From contig OZ020515.1 of assembly GCA_963971425.1 (NCBI GenBank), positions 39,661,198-39,725,197 on the forward strand: DNA of 64,000 nucleotides. The letters run 5' to 3'. A program made the position numbers and the translations under genes. Below the pieces are notes generated by a model. It did no database searches. It saw nothing but the letters and a program-made list of their open reading frames with translations, and was not told the DNA's origin. Shown in pieces: positions 32,381 through 43,372 of the stretch. Positions within the stretch are counted from its first letter, which is position 1. Every line of letters begins with the position of its first letter. The DNA is from Bryoerythrophyllum caledonicum (taxonomy: Eukaryota; Streptophyta; Bryopsida; Pottiales; Pottiaceae).

Positions 32381-34153
32381 CTATTGCCTTGAAGAAGAAG
32401 GCTCGTCGGTATGATCCGTTCGAGTGCTACTACGAGTCCGCGGTCTCTGGCTTGGCCTAGCAATCCTCCCCCCCTCTTCGTACTCTCGATCCACGGCTGC
32501 AATTTCCCTATGCATCTCCGACCACCAACTATCGTCGCTGTCACTGCCATCATCCCTCTTCCGCTTCCCACCAGGATCCACCTTCTTCGCCGCAAAGATT
32601 TCCATGGCCTTCTTTATTCGTTCCATCACATTGTTCACAAAAACGTCATTCTGTGGGAATGACACCAATAATTCCCGTTCGGGTTTCTGTAGCACGTTCC
32701 GCCAATAGCCAATGGCGTCCCCAATCCTTCGATCAAAAGCTTGCACCGCATCCCAATAAGAACACTCTACGTCTTTAAAAGAATCCTCTTCTGTTGAACT
32801 CCGTAGCTTTGCGGCCTCTTCTAACTTTGCAAGGACCAGGGCTCTTCCCACCAAAGTACAATTGTATTTCTTGTACTCATCTCTCATCTCAATGCCATCG
32901 TTTACCTCATGCCATACACCATCTTCTCCCTTCTCAACTCTCCTTGGAGGAAATCGGAAGAAACGTTTGTACTCAGTGCTCCAATGCCCCCCAAAGTTGC
33001 GGCAAAACAACTCTTGTTGCTCGCCATCTTCAATGTCTCGCGCTCGTATCTCCACCTTATAATCTTGTGTCATCCAAAATAATGGATCAATTTCCATCCC
33101 ATACTCCTCGTATAGTTGGTGACAAGAAAGCTCACTATTCTACATAAGTGGTTTTCCCCACTCACGATAGTTCAGTGATTTCTTCGGAAGTTGATCCAAG
33201 GGGAGATTCCATCGGTTGAACTCGTGCCCCGGTGGCATAACATCTCTTATCCCCATCACTTCGTAGAATCTTGAGCTAATTGGAGAGCGACACATAGGAT
33301 ACGCCGATTGTATCATAGAACCTACGGAAATGCAAGTAATATGAAAGTTATGGCCACATTGGCCCAACGTATACGCTCCCTCCGGACCGAAATGATCTTG
33401 GCACAAGCTGCATTTGTCATTGAGGAATGCCGGGACAGGGTCGCAAGTATGGATTATTCTTCGCTCCGATTCTAGAAAATGTGATGAGAAGGTATTGTAG
33501 GGCACCCATCCTTCCTCCACTTCTAAAGCCCAGTCAATACCATGGCTCTTTCCCTTCCGATGATAGTTTGTGCGATCCATCATCTCCGGTACATCACTCC
33601 AAATAGTAACCTTCGTGGACTCATGTCCACGTTGTCCAACGAATTTCTTCAATCTCTCCAATGACGTATCCACGAGTTCACATGATTCTTGTGATTCGGC
33701 GGCAAATTTTTTCAGATGATGTTGTACTTTTGAGACCATGGTCTCCCTGTCCTGGAGGCGATGAACCCAACCCAACCAAGGCATTGTGTTCTCGTTCCAT
33801 GGTGTATCGTCCACCGATCTCAATGTCCTCCGCAGTGTCTCTAGTTCCGCTCGTGCCTCGTCCCTCTCCTTATTTGCCACCTCCAACTTCTGTGACATCG
33901 ATTCCATCTCCCCCTCACCTTCCACTATCGCCTTCCCTTTTCCAGGCGCTGCAGGCCGTACTTGGCTACTCCCAGCTAGTACTGCCAATTGAACAGAAGA
34001 TGGCTCAGCCGGTCTGTTAGATTTGACCGGTGTGGCATCCTCTGCATCGTTCCTTCCAAACTTGGAAAGAGAAAGGTCGTCAGAAGTTTCAGCGTTGTCG
34101 TCAATGACTACCACATCCACCTCACGAACATGCGCATCCATCTTCTTCGACAT
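32381..34153 (-). pseudogene. Coiled-coil/RING-finger protein, unknown, one in-frame TAG
   Basis: The minus-strand frame from MSKKMDAHVREVDVVVIDD (34153) to 32381 is about 590 codons with a single TAG at about 33140 and no frameshift. Parts in order: an acidic N-terminus, a Pro/Ala-rich linker with GKGKAIV, a coiled coil (SQKLEVANKERDEARAELET), a middle domain with WALEVEEGWVPYNTFSSHF, then a RING-type zinc finger (CSLCQDHFGPEG, LGQCGHNFHITCI, YPMCRSPI). The C-terminal region is helical and ends with a basic and acidic tail (KRKRDDGSDSDDSWW, RPRTRSSTRTDHTDE). The RING pattern suggests E3 ubiquitin-ligase activity, but the last cysteine pair is irregular (MCRSP). The gene is convergent with hAT-2 and may be a passenger or second gene of that element. 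An upstream in-frame start at 34249 is possible. Confidence 0.55.
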
Positions 34154-34249
34154 CCTTGTAACGCGTCTTGTGAGCCCAAAAAACCACCATGGAGGTGGTC
34201 TTTGGTCACAAGGGTTTAATTGGAAGAAATCACAAGAAGAGAGGATCAA

Positions 34250-35332
34250 GGAAGAAGAGGAGACAAGAAGAGGATGAAAAACAAGAAGGGGTTGAGTAGG
34301 AAACTACTCCGCCGGATCACCTTGGAAGTGACCTCTAGCTTTTTGCTTGCCATTTCTTTGTCCTAGCTCCGATTGGGGCGTGCCATAGCTTTTTGGAAAG
34401 CTAAGCCAATTGTGCATCCACCCCTAAAATCTCAGAAGCATAGGACCAAAACCCTAGGACTGATTGCTAAAAGACTGGGGCCTACTTTTCTACTGCCAGC
34501 GGGGAAAGCCCTTACTACACCCGTAACTTTGGAGGGGTGTATCTCACTCCCTATAACTCCAAATTGGACGCGTCATATACCAACGGAAAGCTACTGAAGA
34601 GATCTACTACCATCTTAAATCTTGATCTGTTTGGACAACAATTGAAGGACTGATGAGCAATTGACTGAGAGACACTCCATGGAAATGAGCAGAAACACCA
34701 CACTATACTTGAGTACAATGCAAGTACAAACACAATGGAAGAGGGGATCAATATTAGAGAGAAGGAGGCCCATGGCCTTCCTTCTCTCAACAACTAAGCA
34801 TAACAAAAGAAAGAGGGAGAGACACAAGATGAATCAAGATACAAAGAGAGGGATTGATTGAGAACTTGAGGGCTTGAGAATAGCTTGAAAACAAGCTCTT
34901 AAGTACAAAAAAAGGAGCCGCCAAAGAGGCTCACCCTAACCCTAAGGCCCTAACCCTAAGGCCTCCACGGATGAATGTTGCTCACAAACATCCATGGAGC
35001 TCCATTCTTGACGAACCTCCACGAATGAATGTAACTCACAAACACCACCACGAAATTAAATGAACAAAACCAAGACAATCAAGCCATAAACACAACCATG
35101 AACATTACAAGCTAATTGCGCAAGGCCCACGGTAAAACACTCAACTCTAAATTAAGCAACTAACCCTATTCCTAATTTTAGGATTCACTAGGGGGGATCT
35201 TCCCTCCTCTAGTCCTTCTCCACTAAATCAAACCTAAAGCTTAAATTAGTGCCAAACATCCTACCCAAGGCCTTGCAACAACTATCCTCTAACATGCATA
35301 TTGCATTCACGACTTAATTAACTTAAATTTCG
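34250..35332. other. Intergenic DNA with short CCCTAA and CCACGAATGAATG repeats
   Basis: No gene recognised. CCCTAACCCTAAGGCCCTAA lies at about 34934, and a partly duplicated word (CACGGATGAATGTTGCTCAC, then CACGAATGAATGTAACTCAC) at 34965-35040. It would hold the promoters of the RING gene. Confidence 0.4.
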
Positions 35333-36762
35333 TCAAATTACCTCAAGATGACATTGCTTGTTAACATTACATTCATAAAAGTAACAAATGAACAATAACA
35401 AAACAAGAGAGCAATATTTTGCTCTCACACGTCTCCTCCTGGCCTCCAGCATACGCTTGTTATTTTTTAATTCCCATTTAAGGTGTCCAGTGAGGGTTTC
35501 ATTTTTATAGGCCTCCTCCTCTATATCCATCACTTTCTGAGTTAGCGCGATCATGTCTTTTAACATTGGCGTTATAGAGGAAGCCAACGTGTCGAAGCCA
35601 TCAGCGGCTCGTAGCACACTCGGAGTGATAGTTGAAAACGTATGAGCCATATCTAGAAGATGAGGAGCCATTGCTGCAAGAATTTCGGCCCCGTCCACCA
35701 AATTACGTGCCACTCTCACTATTCCATGTATTTGGTCCCATTCGTTCGAATCAATTGGCAGATCGATTGGATGACCAAATTTTGTTACTTGAGCGCACGC
35801 TTCAGCCCACTTAATACTCAAGTCGAGCAAGCCTTTCAACTTATCCTTGTTTGGCATTGTTCGAAGCATTTCTTCAATATTGGAAATCAAAGTACCCTTG
35901 TCAATGATCGGGTCTTTGGAATTTGGTTCCAATACTTCCCGCGTTGAAGTGCTTGGCCCGGCATCCATTGTCTTTGGTGCCATGCCTTCCAAAGTTTGAA
36001 CGTTTGGAACAACGGTTTCTTCTCCATCCATATTCTCCCCCCCTCGTTCCGCGTTACCATGGTCTTCACCTCCTACAATTAAAATATTCGGAATATCTGA
36101 TTGTACGGGGTCTTCTACCGTCGTTGTCTCCACACTCTCTTTGGGAATTGTGGTTGATAATATATTGTCGACCACAATATCCAAATGTTTGTCAGACTCC
36201 ATCACAACGGCAACCTCCTCCACCGATGGTTGTATATTCGGCACGGTATCCACCACGGTCATCTGGCGAGGCTTTTTCTTCAACTCCTCCAAAATAGCCT
36301 TGGTCATGGTCGATTCAGGATTGAATAAATCAGGAATATGCTTCTGTTTTTGCCCAATCCTAAGCGGATATTGTTTTGTAGTCGGAAACGTGCTCCAATC
36401 CACCTTTCGTTTCAACACGACCTCGGTGTATACCATTGATAGAAGGCTATAATTGAAAAACCCTTTGCTTCTTGGACGATTTCCAAACAAAGTCCGCCAA
36501 ACCTCCTCTGCACGATAAATGAAATGATCATCTTTGCACATCCACGGCTTGCAAGCAAAGTAAGTCGTATGACTTATGTGGCAATCTCTTGGCCAAAGTT
36601 TATCGATGTGGTACATCTTCACGTATTTCTTGCATGTCTTGGATACCCAGTAATCCACCATTTCAGCCTCCCAACCTTCCTCTGCCTGAATGTCTTCATT
36701 GTCCAAAATCTCCCACCGTAGATCATGAGTAGTACCTTTTTGTTTGAACCGTTTCTTCAACT
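35333..36762 (-). CDS. Unknown protein, helical C-terminus, N-terminus lost in gap 2
   Basis: The minus-strand frame is open from the gap edge at 36762 to a stop at 35333, about 475 aa. The first part has conserved-looking aromatic motifs (EEGWEAEMVDYWVSKTCKKY, YFACKPWMCKDDHFIYRAEE, VWRTLFGNRPRSKGFFNYSL). A low-complexity acidic middle (VETTTVEDPVQSDIPN) follows, and then a long amphipathic helical region (GAEILAAMAPHLLDMAHTFS) with a basic end (ARRRRVRAKY) and a short hydrophobic tail (SLVLLLFICYFY). No family was recognised. No internal stop is seen, unlike its neighbours. It may be associated with the hAT-2/RING region. Confidence 0.45.
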
Positions 36763-36962
36763 NNNNNNNNNNNNNNNNNNNNNNNNNNNNNNNNNNNNNN
36801 NNNNNNNNNNNNNNNNNNNNNNNNNNNNNNNNNNNNNNNNNNNNNNNNNNNNNNNNNNNNNNNNNNNNNNNNNNNNNNNNNNNNNNNNNNNNNNNNNNNN
36901 NNNNNNNNNNNNNNNNNNNNNNNNNNNNNNNNNNNNNNNNNNNNNNNNNNNNNNNNNNNNNN
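36763..36962. other. Assembly gap, 200 N
   Basis: The second 200-base placeholder. One side is a T-rich homopolymer-like tract (36963-36990), which may explain the assembly break. Confidence 0.99.
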
Positions 36963-37027
36963 TTTTTTCCTTTTTTTTTCCTTTTTTTTACCATTCTTTC
37001 GACCCCCCAAGGACGTTTAGGGGTTAA

Positions 37028-37547
37028 TGTTAAATTGTATTTGGATTGAAAATATGTTTGAAAAAGTAAAACTAGATTCGAAATCAGAGATGGAAAAGAG
37101 CACCCTTAGGTTTAGGGTTAAGGGTTTAGTATACATGAAGGGGCTAGTTTTTAAGTTATATGTAAGAAATATGCTACATTACACCAATTCTTTGCCATGT
37201 GAATGCCACGTGGAAATTGTTGAAATTTTTGGATTGAAACATTGATAAGTTTGTAATAAACTTGCTTTAAAAAATGGGTCCATTTCAAACATGGGTGACT
37301 TTGAAATTCTACAAAACTACAATTCAAACTCATCTTGCCATTGCGGACCTTTATTGTTCTAGGATTCGATCCGGATACTGCATAGTATTTCAATAGTGGA
37401 CCAATTGAATTTGTAATTTATGTGAAGGCATTTAGGGTCGTTCAGTTTTAATGTATACAGTGGCAAACAAAACCGAGTGGTCACGGCGCCGGGGGTGAGA
37501 CACCACCCCACAATCGGTAGCACTCATGATCCTCAACCGTGCATCAT
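37028..37547. other. Non-coding DNA
   Basis: AT-rich, no gene recognised. It lies between gap 2 and a minisatellite. Confidence 0.35.
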
Positions 37548-37735
37548 GAGTCCCCATGGTGGAGTCCCAACACTAGCTCCACTCATTGGGACTCATTTTG
37601 TCCCTATGAGTCACGGTGGTGGAGCTCCAGCCCTAGCTCCACTCACCGGGACTCATTTTGTCCTTTGAGTCCCCATGGTGGAGTCCCAACAATAACTCCA
37701 CTCAATGGGAATCACTTTCCCTTGGGAGTCCCCGT
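37548..37735. repeat. Minisatellite, about 65-70 bp unit, three copies
   Basis: Repeated blocks of GAGTCCCCATGGTGGAGTCC, then AACACTAGCTCCACTCA, then GGGACTCATTTTGTCC. The unit holds complementary words (GGTGGAGTC and GACTC), so it can form small hairpins. Confidence 0.75.
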
Positions 37736-37756
37736 GGCGAGGACTGATCGATCCTA

Positions 37757-38672
37757 TCATTCGTTTCTCGGTATTGGCTGTGTTTTGATTGGCAATGAAC
37801 GCAATCCGATCTCAGGGCCGGGCTCATCTTCGTCAGAATCAACGTCATTAGGGGCGCTTACGAAGAACAGTTCGCTGATGTCCTTTCGCTCCATCTCGGG
37901 AGTAGAGTCTTCCGACGCACCTCGAGCCGTTGGTCGATCTAGGCCTGCGTCGTATCGCGTGTCAACATAAGTACCTTCGTCATCGAAATAAAATAATTGT
38001 GCCCATACAGGCGGTCTCCATGTCCTTAATGCTGATTTCCAGATTGTTGGAATCCGAAAAGTGGGTCTCTGCCTCCGCGAAGCCGGCGGCGACAAGGGAA
38101 GCCTTCAAGGACTGCGAGGAACTGAATTTTCGACCGATTTCTTTTGTGGATGCACGAACCCATCGGAAAAGTTCCGCATCGTGCATACATGCTGCGGTTT
38201 CCAGCAAGCACCACGAATGACACACCAAGACACCATATCCGACAAGAATGTAAGAGATTCATCAAACCATCCTTACGAACCACTAACCGACAAAATAATC
38301 AGTCTTCTCAGGATCCTCTTATACTCGTTTGCAATCTATCTTCAATAATACTCTTTTCATGGCTAGCTACAGACAATAAAAGCAGAAGACCTCATACATG
38401 CCTGAGGTTTCGCGGGTGCACGTATCAAACTGATCAAGCCCATCGAAGTGCAGCTTCTGCAGATCTTCAGATTTCAAATACACCCCAACGTCCTTCATAG
38501 ATCCGCGCTTCACCAAAACAGGATGAGGCTCGGAGAACAAACCTGCCCGTTCGGAGCCATCCTTGACGAGAACATCCAGAAGAGACATGGTTGCCGCTTC
38601 GGATATGGGGTCGACACATACAGCTCTCGTTCTATATAGGTATCCCGCAAAAGATTCTACCAGTGATGCCAT
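37757..38672 (-). CDS. Unknown multi-exon gene, minus strand
   Basis: Three minus-strand segments look coding. The 5' segment (38672 to about 38405) starts MASLVESFAGYLYRTRAVCV and contains SEPHPVLVKRGSMKDVGVYL, up to a likely donor GTATGAGG. A middle segment (38205 to about 37990) opens after ACCGCAG and reads HDAELFRWVRASTKEIGRKF and SLVAAGFAEAETHFSD. The 3' segment is acidic (GASEDSTPEMERKDISELFF, NDVDSDEDEPGPE) and ends at 37757. The middle and 3' segments are in different frames and the joining intron is unclear. No domain was recognised. There is no interrupting stop within the segments. It could be a host gene or a fragment of one. Confidence 0.4.
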
Positions 38673-40776
38673 TCCTGAGATGCAAATCTACTCGACACAA
38701 GATCAGCTGCTAATCACAAGTAAACGTAGTGAAACGATGTTCTGCAGAGAGCTGGAGTTTACTTCGAAGACCATTTAACCCGACTCCAGGTACCCCAACT
38801 TTGAGCGAGTCAAACTAACTGGCAATCGGCGCAATAGGAATGCTTCCGTAATTGCTCTGTTCGACGATACTGTTGCCCTGTTTGTTGTAGATAGGGCACA
38901 GAGTTCTACTCCATTTTCGTTATCCTCGACAAAATACTTTAAGAGCGGCATTATATGCTTGTCTGCTCTTGGTCATGTAAACTCATATTATGAAGCAAGA
39001 CCTGCCTAATTGGCCATGCTCAAAGAGCGAATATTCAATTCAAAGGAATGTCACCCTCATTTAACCCCTAAAGTTCCTTGACAATTTCTGTCAAAAACTA
39101 GTCCAAAACTACCATAGTCAAACATGGCCGCAATAATCACGTTTTTGAGAAAAATTCTCAACTTTTAACCGTAAGATCTAAAAATAGACTCATATATAAC
39201 AATCCTGTAAAATTATGGTTGCAATCCACCGCACGGATGTGAAGATTATAGTGTTTGAAGTGCAAGAAATAGTTTTTTTTCCTCTTGCCCAACAAAGTCA
39301 GCTCACTTTGACTAAGCATATCTTCTAGTATTTACACTACATTGTGTTGGAGACCATTACCAATGCAAAGAATATGATGTTAGCTAAATGTGTGCAAAAT
39401 TTGAGGTCATTTCAAGGGGTACATCATGCTCAAATAAATACTTTAGTGAAAGGGGGTATAAAACAATGCAAATGACTACAAATGAAGTGAGAAATTATTT
39501 GCTACCTACAAATTTATAAATTTGAAAATCCGTACGGTTGAAATGTGGAATTTAATTTTTTATTTATTTTAGAGAAAAATAAATCTAAAACGGGTAAAAT
39601 CTCTAATTTTAATGAATTTATTGAATTATTCAAATATTATAGGTGAGGGCAGGGCTTCACAATGGGGACCCTTCAAGAAATGAAGGGCCACGTCATTCAC
39701 CCACTCCCCTGTGCGGGACCCGTGCAGCTCCTCGAGGGTGGCCTGCCACTGTAGGGCGGCATTTTTTTTAAATTTTTTAAATTTTTTAAATTTTTTTTAC
39801 ACGTGCCATCTCTTTCATAACCCAAGCCCCGCCACAGCCCCTGCCATGCGCCACTTGCCATGAGCTGCCGGGCCCGCTGCAAGGCACTTTTTGCTTTTTA
39901 AAAAAAAATTATATTTATCCTTTTTCTTGGAATTCGTGGGGTCTTCCCTTCCACCATTCTTCCCCTTGATTTGGGCTGCCCCACCCTCCCTCCACCCTTT
40001 GTGCCCCTACTTACTGCCCCTCTTTCAGACATGTGTTTCATTGGTTCCCATGGGTGCCCAGGTTGCTCAGCGTCCCCATTTTTGAGAATAGGTGGTACTA
40101 ACTTTCAAACTGTAATTCCAAAAAAAAATTTAAAAATACCTCTACGAAGCTCTTATCAAGGGCCATCTAGAATAAAAATTTCAAAAAAAAGGATTTTTTT
40201 TCGAATTTAAAGAACCTGCCCAAAATCTGAAATCCCCCCGAAGGAGACTATGGTCCTTTAGGGGTTAAGGATTCGACGATCGGAATCACAACATGATTAT
40301 CTCTAAGTGGCTGGCCTCCAGTTTCAGAAATGAAACCAGAATCAATGCTCTAACACATTCGAATTCCAACATCCATCCCTGATGTGTTTTTCAGCGTAAC
40401 ACGCTTCGAGAACCATGACTCGGAAGGAATACCCTCACATTCAACAACACCCATAGGTCAGATTGGTGGTACTCAAATTTTGCCATCATATGTGTCCCCT
40501 TTCATCTACAAATTATCACAGTCGATTGGGTATACAGTCAATGATTCAGTTGTATGGAGTAATACTTTTGGGAGATCCTCCAATCAACTGTCTTCAAGTC
40601 ACAAAGAAGACAATACACAATGAGTCTAAATGTGATAAATTGTTAGAAGTGGATATACCAGCACTCACCGTATCAAGTGATGAGATGGTTCATGGTCAAA
40701 CTAAGAATCATTACAAGTTAAAACTTGAATCATGAATTATTTATCTGAATATAGAGGGAAAGAATTATATGAAATA
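38673..40776. other. Non-coding DNA with a distant copy of the dispersed repeat
   Basis: A stretch at about 39160-39400 (CCACCGCACGGATGTGAAGA, then TTATAGTGTTTGAAG) matches the inverted form of the 500-bp repeat of 9.5-14.2 kb. Around 39780 there is a TTTAAATTTTTTAAATTTTT tract. No gene recognised. Confidence 0.45.
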
Positions 40777-41427
40777 CTACACCGTTCCCTGAATATAGTG
40801 TAGACTAGACTATTTGAAATTTCCTACACTAATTTCATTAAACGCAAATTAAAGTGGTCCACTTCAATTTTCCATCCACATCAAATCATGTCCATTAGAA
40901 ATAGTGTGGCTTGTTTCAAAATAAAAGACACGGGAATTGATGTGGATAAGTTTTTACAAGTTGTACCCTAAAACCAAAATTATAATATAATAACATAATA
41001 ATAACATAATAACATAATAAAATAATAACATAATAAAATAATAACATAATAATATAATAACATAATAAAATAATATAACATAATAATATAATAACATAAT
41101 AATATTATTTTATAACATAAGAATATTAACATAATATTATAATATAATATAACAGAATATAATATTAACATAATAATAACATAACATAACATAATAATAT
41201 AATAATAACATAATAATAACATATATGAAAAACATAATAACATATATTATAATATTAATATTATATACAATAATAACATATATAATAATAACATATTAAT
41301 ACTATATTAATAACCAAAATTGATGTGGTCCACATCAATTTTCATCCAAAACTAGAATTGATGTGGTCCACCTCAATTTTCATCCACATTACCTATACCT
41401 CCACACTATATTCAGTGAACGGTGTAG
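40777..41427. mobile_element. MITE-like element with 27-bp inverted repeats and an AT microsatellite core
   Basis: The left end from 40777 (CTACACCGTTCCCTGAATAT then AGTGTAG) matches the reverse complement of the right end at 41401-41427 with two differences. Inside both ends are GTGGTCCAC-centred dyads (AATTGATGTGGTCCACATCA at about 41320). The middle (40980-41300) is an AT-only microsatellite of ATAACATAATA units. No coding capacity. The flanking bases are ATA on the left and TTA on the right, so the target duplication is unresolved. Confidence 0.7.
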
Positions 41428-43340
41428 TTATCATCGACTCAAGGATAATTCCGACTCAAGGATAATTCCAAATGAATTAGTCAATGGGTTTTAAGTATTG
41501 TAGTTATGCTCCTCGACAGGAGGATAACAACATGTTAGATATAATATCAATCACACCGAACACATTTGGAATAATTTCTTACGTCAATAATGATGGTACA
41601 TATTTAACACATAATGTATAAAATCGGACTCAAATAATCATGCATGAAAAACATCTGTCTCTCAAGATATCAAGAACAAGAATATTGGTTTCAGGCCAAA
41701 TCGAGTGTCAATGCTTTTCTTTAGTATAGTTGAAAAGTTGAGGTGTATTTGTACAGTTAGCATGTGTCTCCTTTCAACAGCCTTCTTTCATTGACCACCA
41801 ACAGGGTAGCCTCCATGCTCAATTATAGAACTCATCCCATCAAATTTTATAACGGTACGCTTCATTGCATTCAAGAAAATTGCACAGCGGTGAAGACTCT
41901 TCATAAACCCTACATTGATGAAACCTCCGTCAAGTGTGAGAAAACAAAACCATGAGCATGTTTCAAGCTAGAACGGTTTTAAAAGAGGCGGCAGAGGATT
42001 CCCTTTATTATTGTGGCTCACCTCACTCAACCACTGTGTGTCAAATGAGTGTTTCCCAAGCCAAGAACGCTTCCAACTGCAACAGGTGGCACAATAACAC
42101 TTTTATTATTGTGGCTCGCCTCTGTGTCAAATTATGGCCCGTCGTCACCAGCATCAAACCCCGATATATTCGAAGTGGCTGACAGGCGTGAAATGTCTTT
42201 CTTGTGAACCTTTTCATCCTGCTACTCCGTCCACCTTCCTCCCTGCAGCTCTTGGTACTAGGCAGATCACTGCTGTGCGGCTCCGAAGAGCAGGAACCGT
42301 CCCTCTGGCGGCACGCCAACAAGTCAGTGAATTCCAGTGCTCAAGAAATTAGAGGACTTTTGAGGACCCGCCGTCGTGTTACTTTTGAAGACGGAGCGGT
42401 TTGGAGTTTCCGGTCTCGCTGGGGAGGAAAAGCAGTGGCAGCGGAAGGTATTTTGTCGGTAAGGTTCGTTGAATCCTGTGCATAATCCGTCTTTGATTGA
42501 TTCCTTCATACAGGGTTCAGTATCGTTTCGTGATCAGTTGTTGCTTGCATTTCGTGCCTGTGTCGCTTTGCCGTTGACGAGATCGGCGATCGTCGGATCC
42601 AGAGACGTCGGCAGAGTCCATAGCGTAGCAGAACAGTTCAATTCGTTCGCGTTGAAGATGATAGACCTTTGTCGGGCCGACAGACCGAGGGTATAATTAT
42701 ATGTTTCCACACTGGTCGGTGCTATATTGCCACAGCGATGCTCTACTTTAATACGCGAAATCGCTGTGTGTTCGTGAGTGTAGTAGTAGCAGCTGCAGCT
42801 TGTATAATTCCGTTCGGCGCTAAAAGCGAACGCGCTACTAGCTCGATTCCTAACTTCGCATGTACAAGAAATGGTTTAGAATTAGGGTTTAGAGGTACGG
42901 AGTAGTAGTATTTACTCTCTACTTCCGAAACTGCAACTCACTCAGGTATGGTTCATCGTTCTCTGTGGTTTGCGGGGATAGCATTTTTAGCGCTTGTATG
43001 CGTGGTGCTATGCTCTTTGATCGGCCTTTACGGCAAAGTTGAGAAGAATGGTGCGTGGAGAAGTTTAGAGAGAGTTTTGTAGGGAGGTGTCAGAGGCCGA
43101 AGATAAATAATACCGTCCCATGAAGATATTTTAGCGCGACTTTTAGGGTCCTCACGAATATAAATTCGAAATTATTCGGAATAGTGAATATGTAGTCTGC
43201 ATGTCACTTAAATGCTTTGAAATCTGTCATCATCGTCCTGTTGTCGGCTTCCTTTCTTAAGGTCGGTGATGCTTGTAAAGTCGCTCGATCATGGTGTACG
43301 CATTGCGAGCACATACTGATAAATCAAGTTATAACTGATC
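41428..43340. other. Region 5' of the PP2 gene, no certain exon
   Basis: Several plus-strand open frames might be upstream exons, none recognised. One starts at 42658 (MIDLCRADRPR, then a GTATAA donor). Another at 42949 begins MVHRSLWFAGIAFLALVCVV, a signal-peptide or membrane-like stretch, and ends after 44 codons. A 27-bp word (GAATATTGGTTTCAGGCCAA then ATCGAGT) at 41680 recurs at 51783. Confidence 0.35.
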
Positions 43341-43372
43341 AATTATAAACTGTTCGCTTCCGCTCACGACAG

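Noticed and set aside
2104-34153. Alternative nuclear genetic code (TAG and TAA read as Gln)
   Set aside because: TGA is affected as well, the PP2 gene and the unknown gene at 35.3-36.8 kb are open and end at ordinary stops, and the affected genes are transposon-like. Decay by C-to-T change is simpler.
2104-34153. Stops removed by U-to-C RNA editing
   Set aside because: The codon pattern fits, but such editing is known from organelles of hornworts, ferns and lycophytes, and these are nuclear transposon genes. Left only as something RNA reads could exclude.
40980-41243. Tyr/Ile/Leu-rich minus-strand protein
   Set aside because: Translation of an AT microsatellite.
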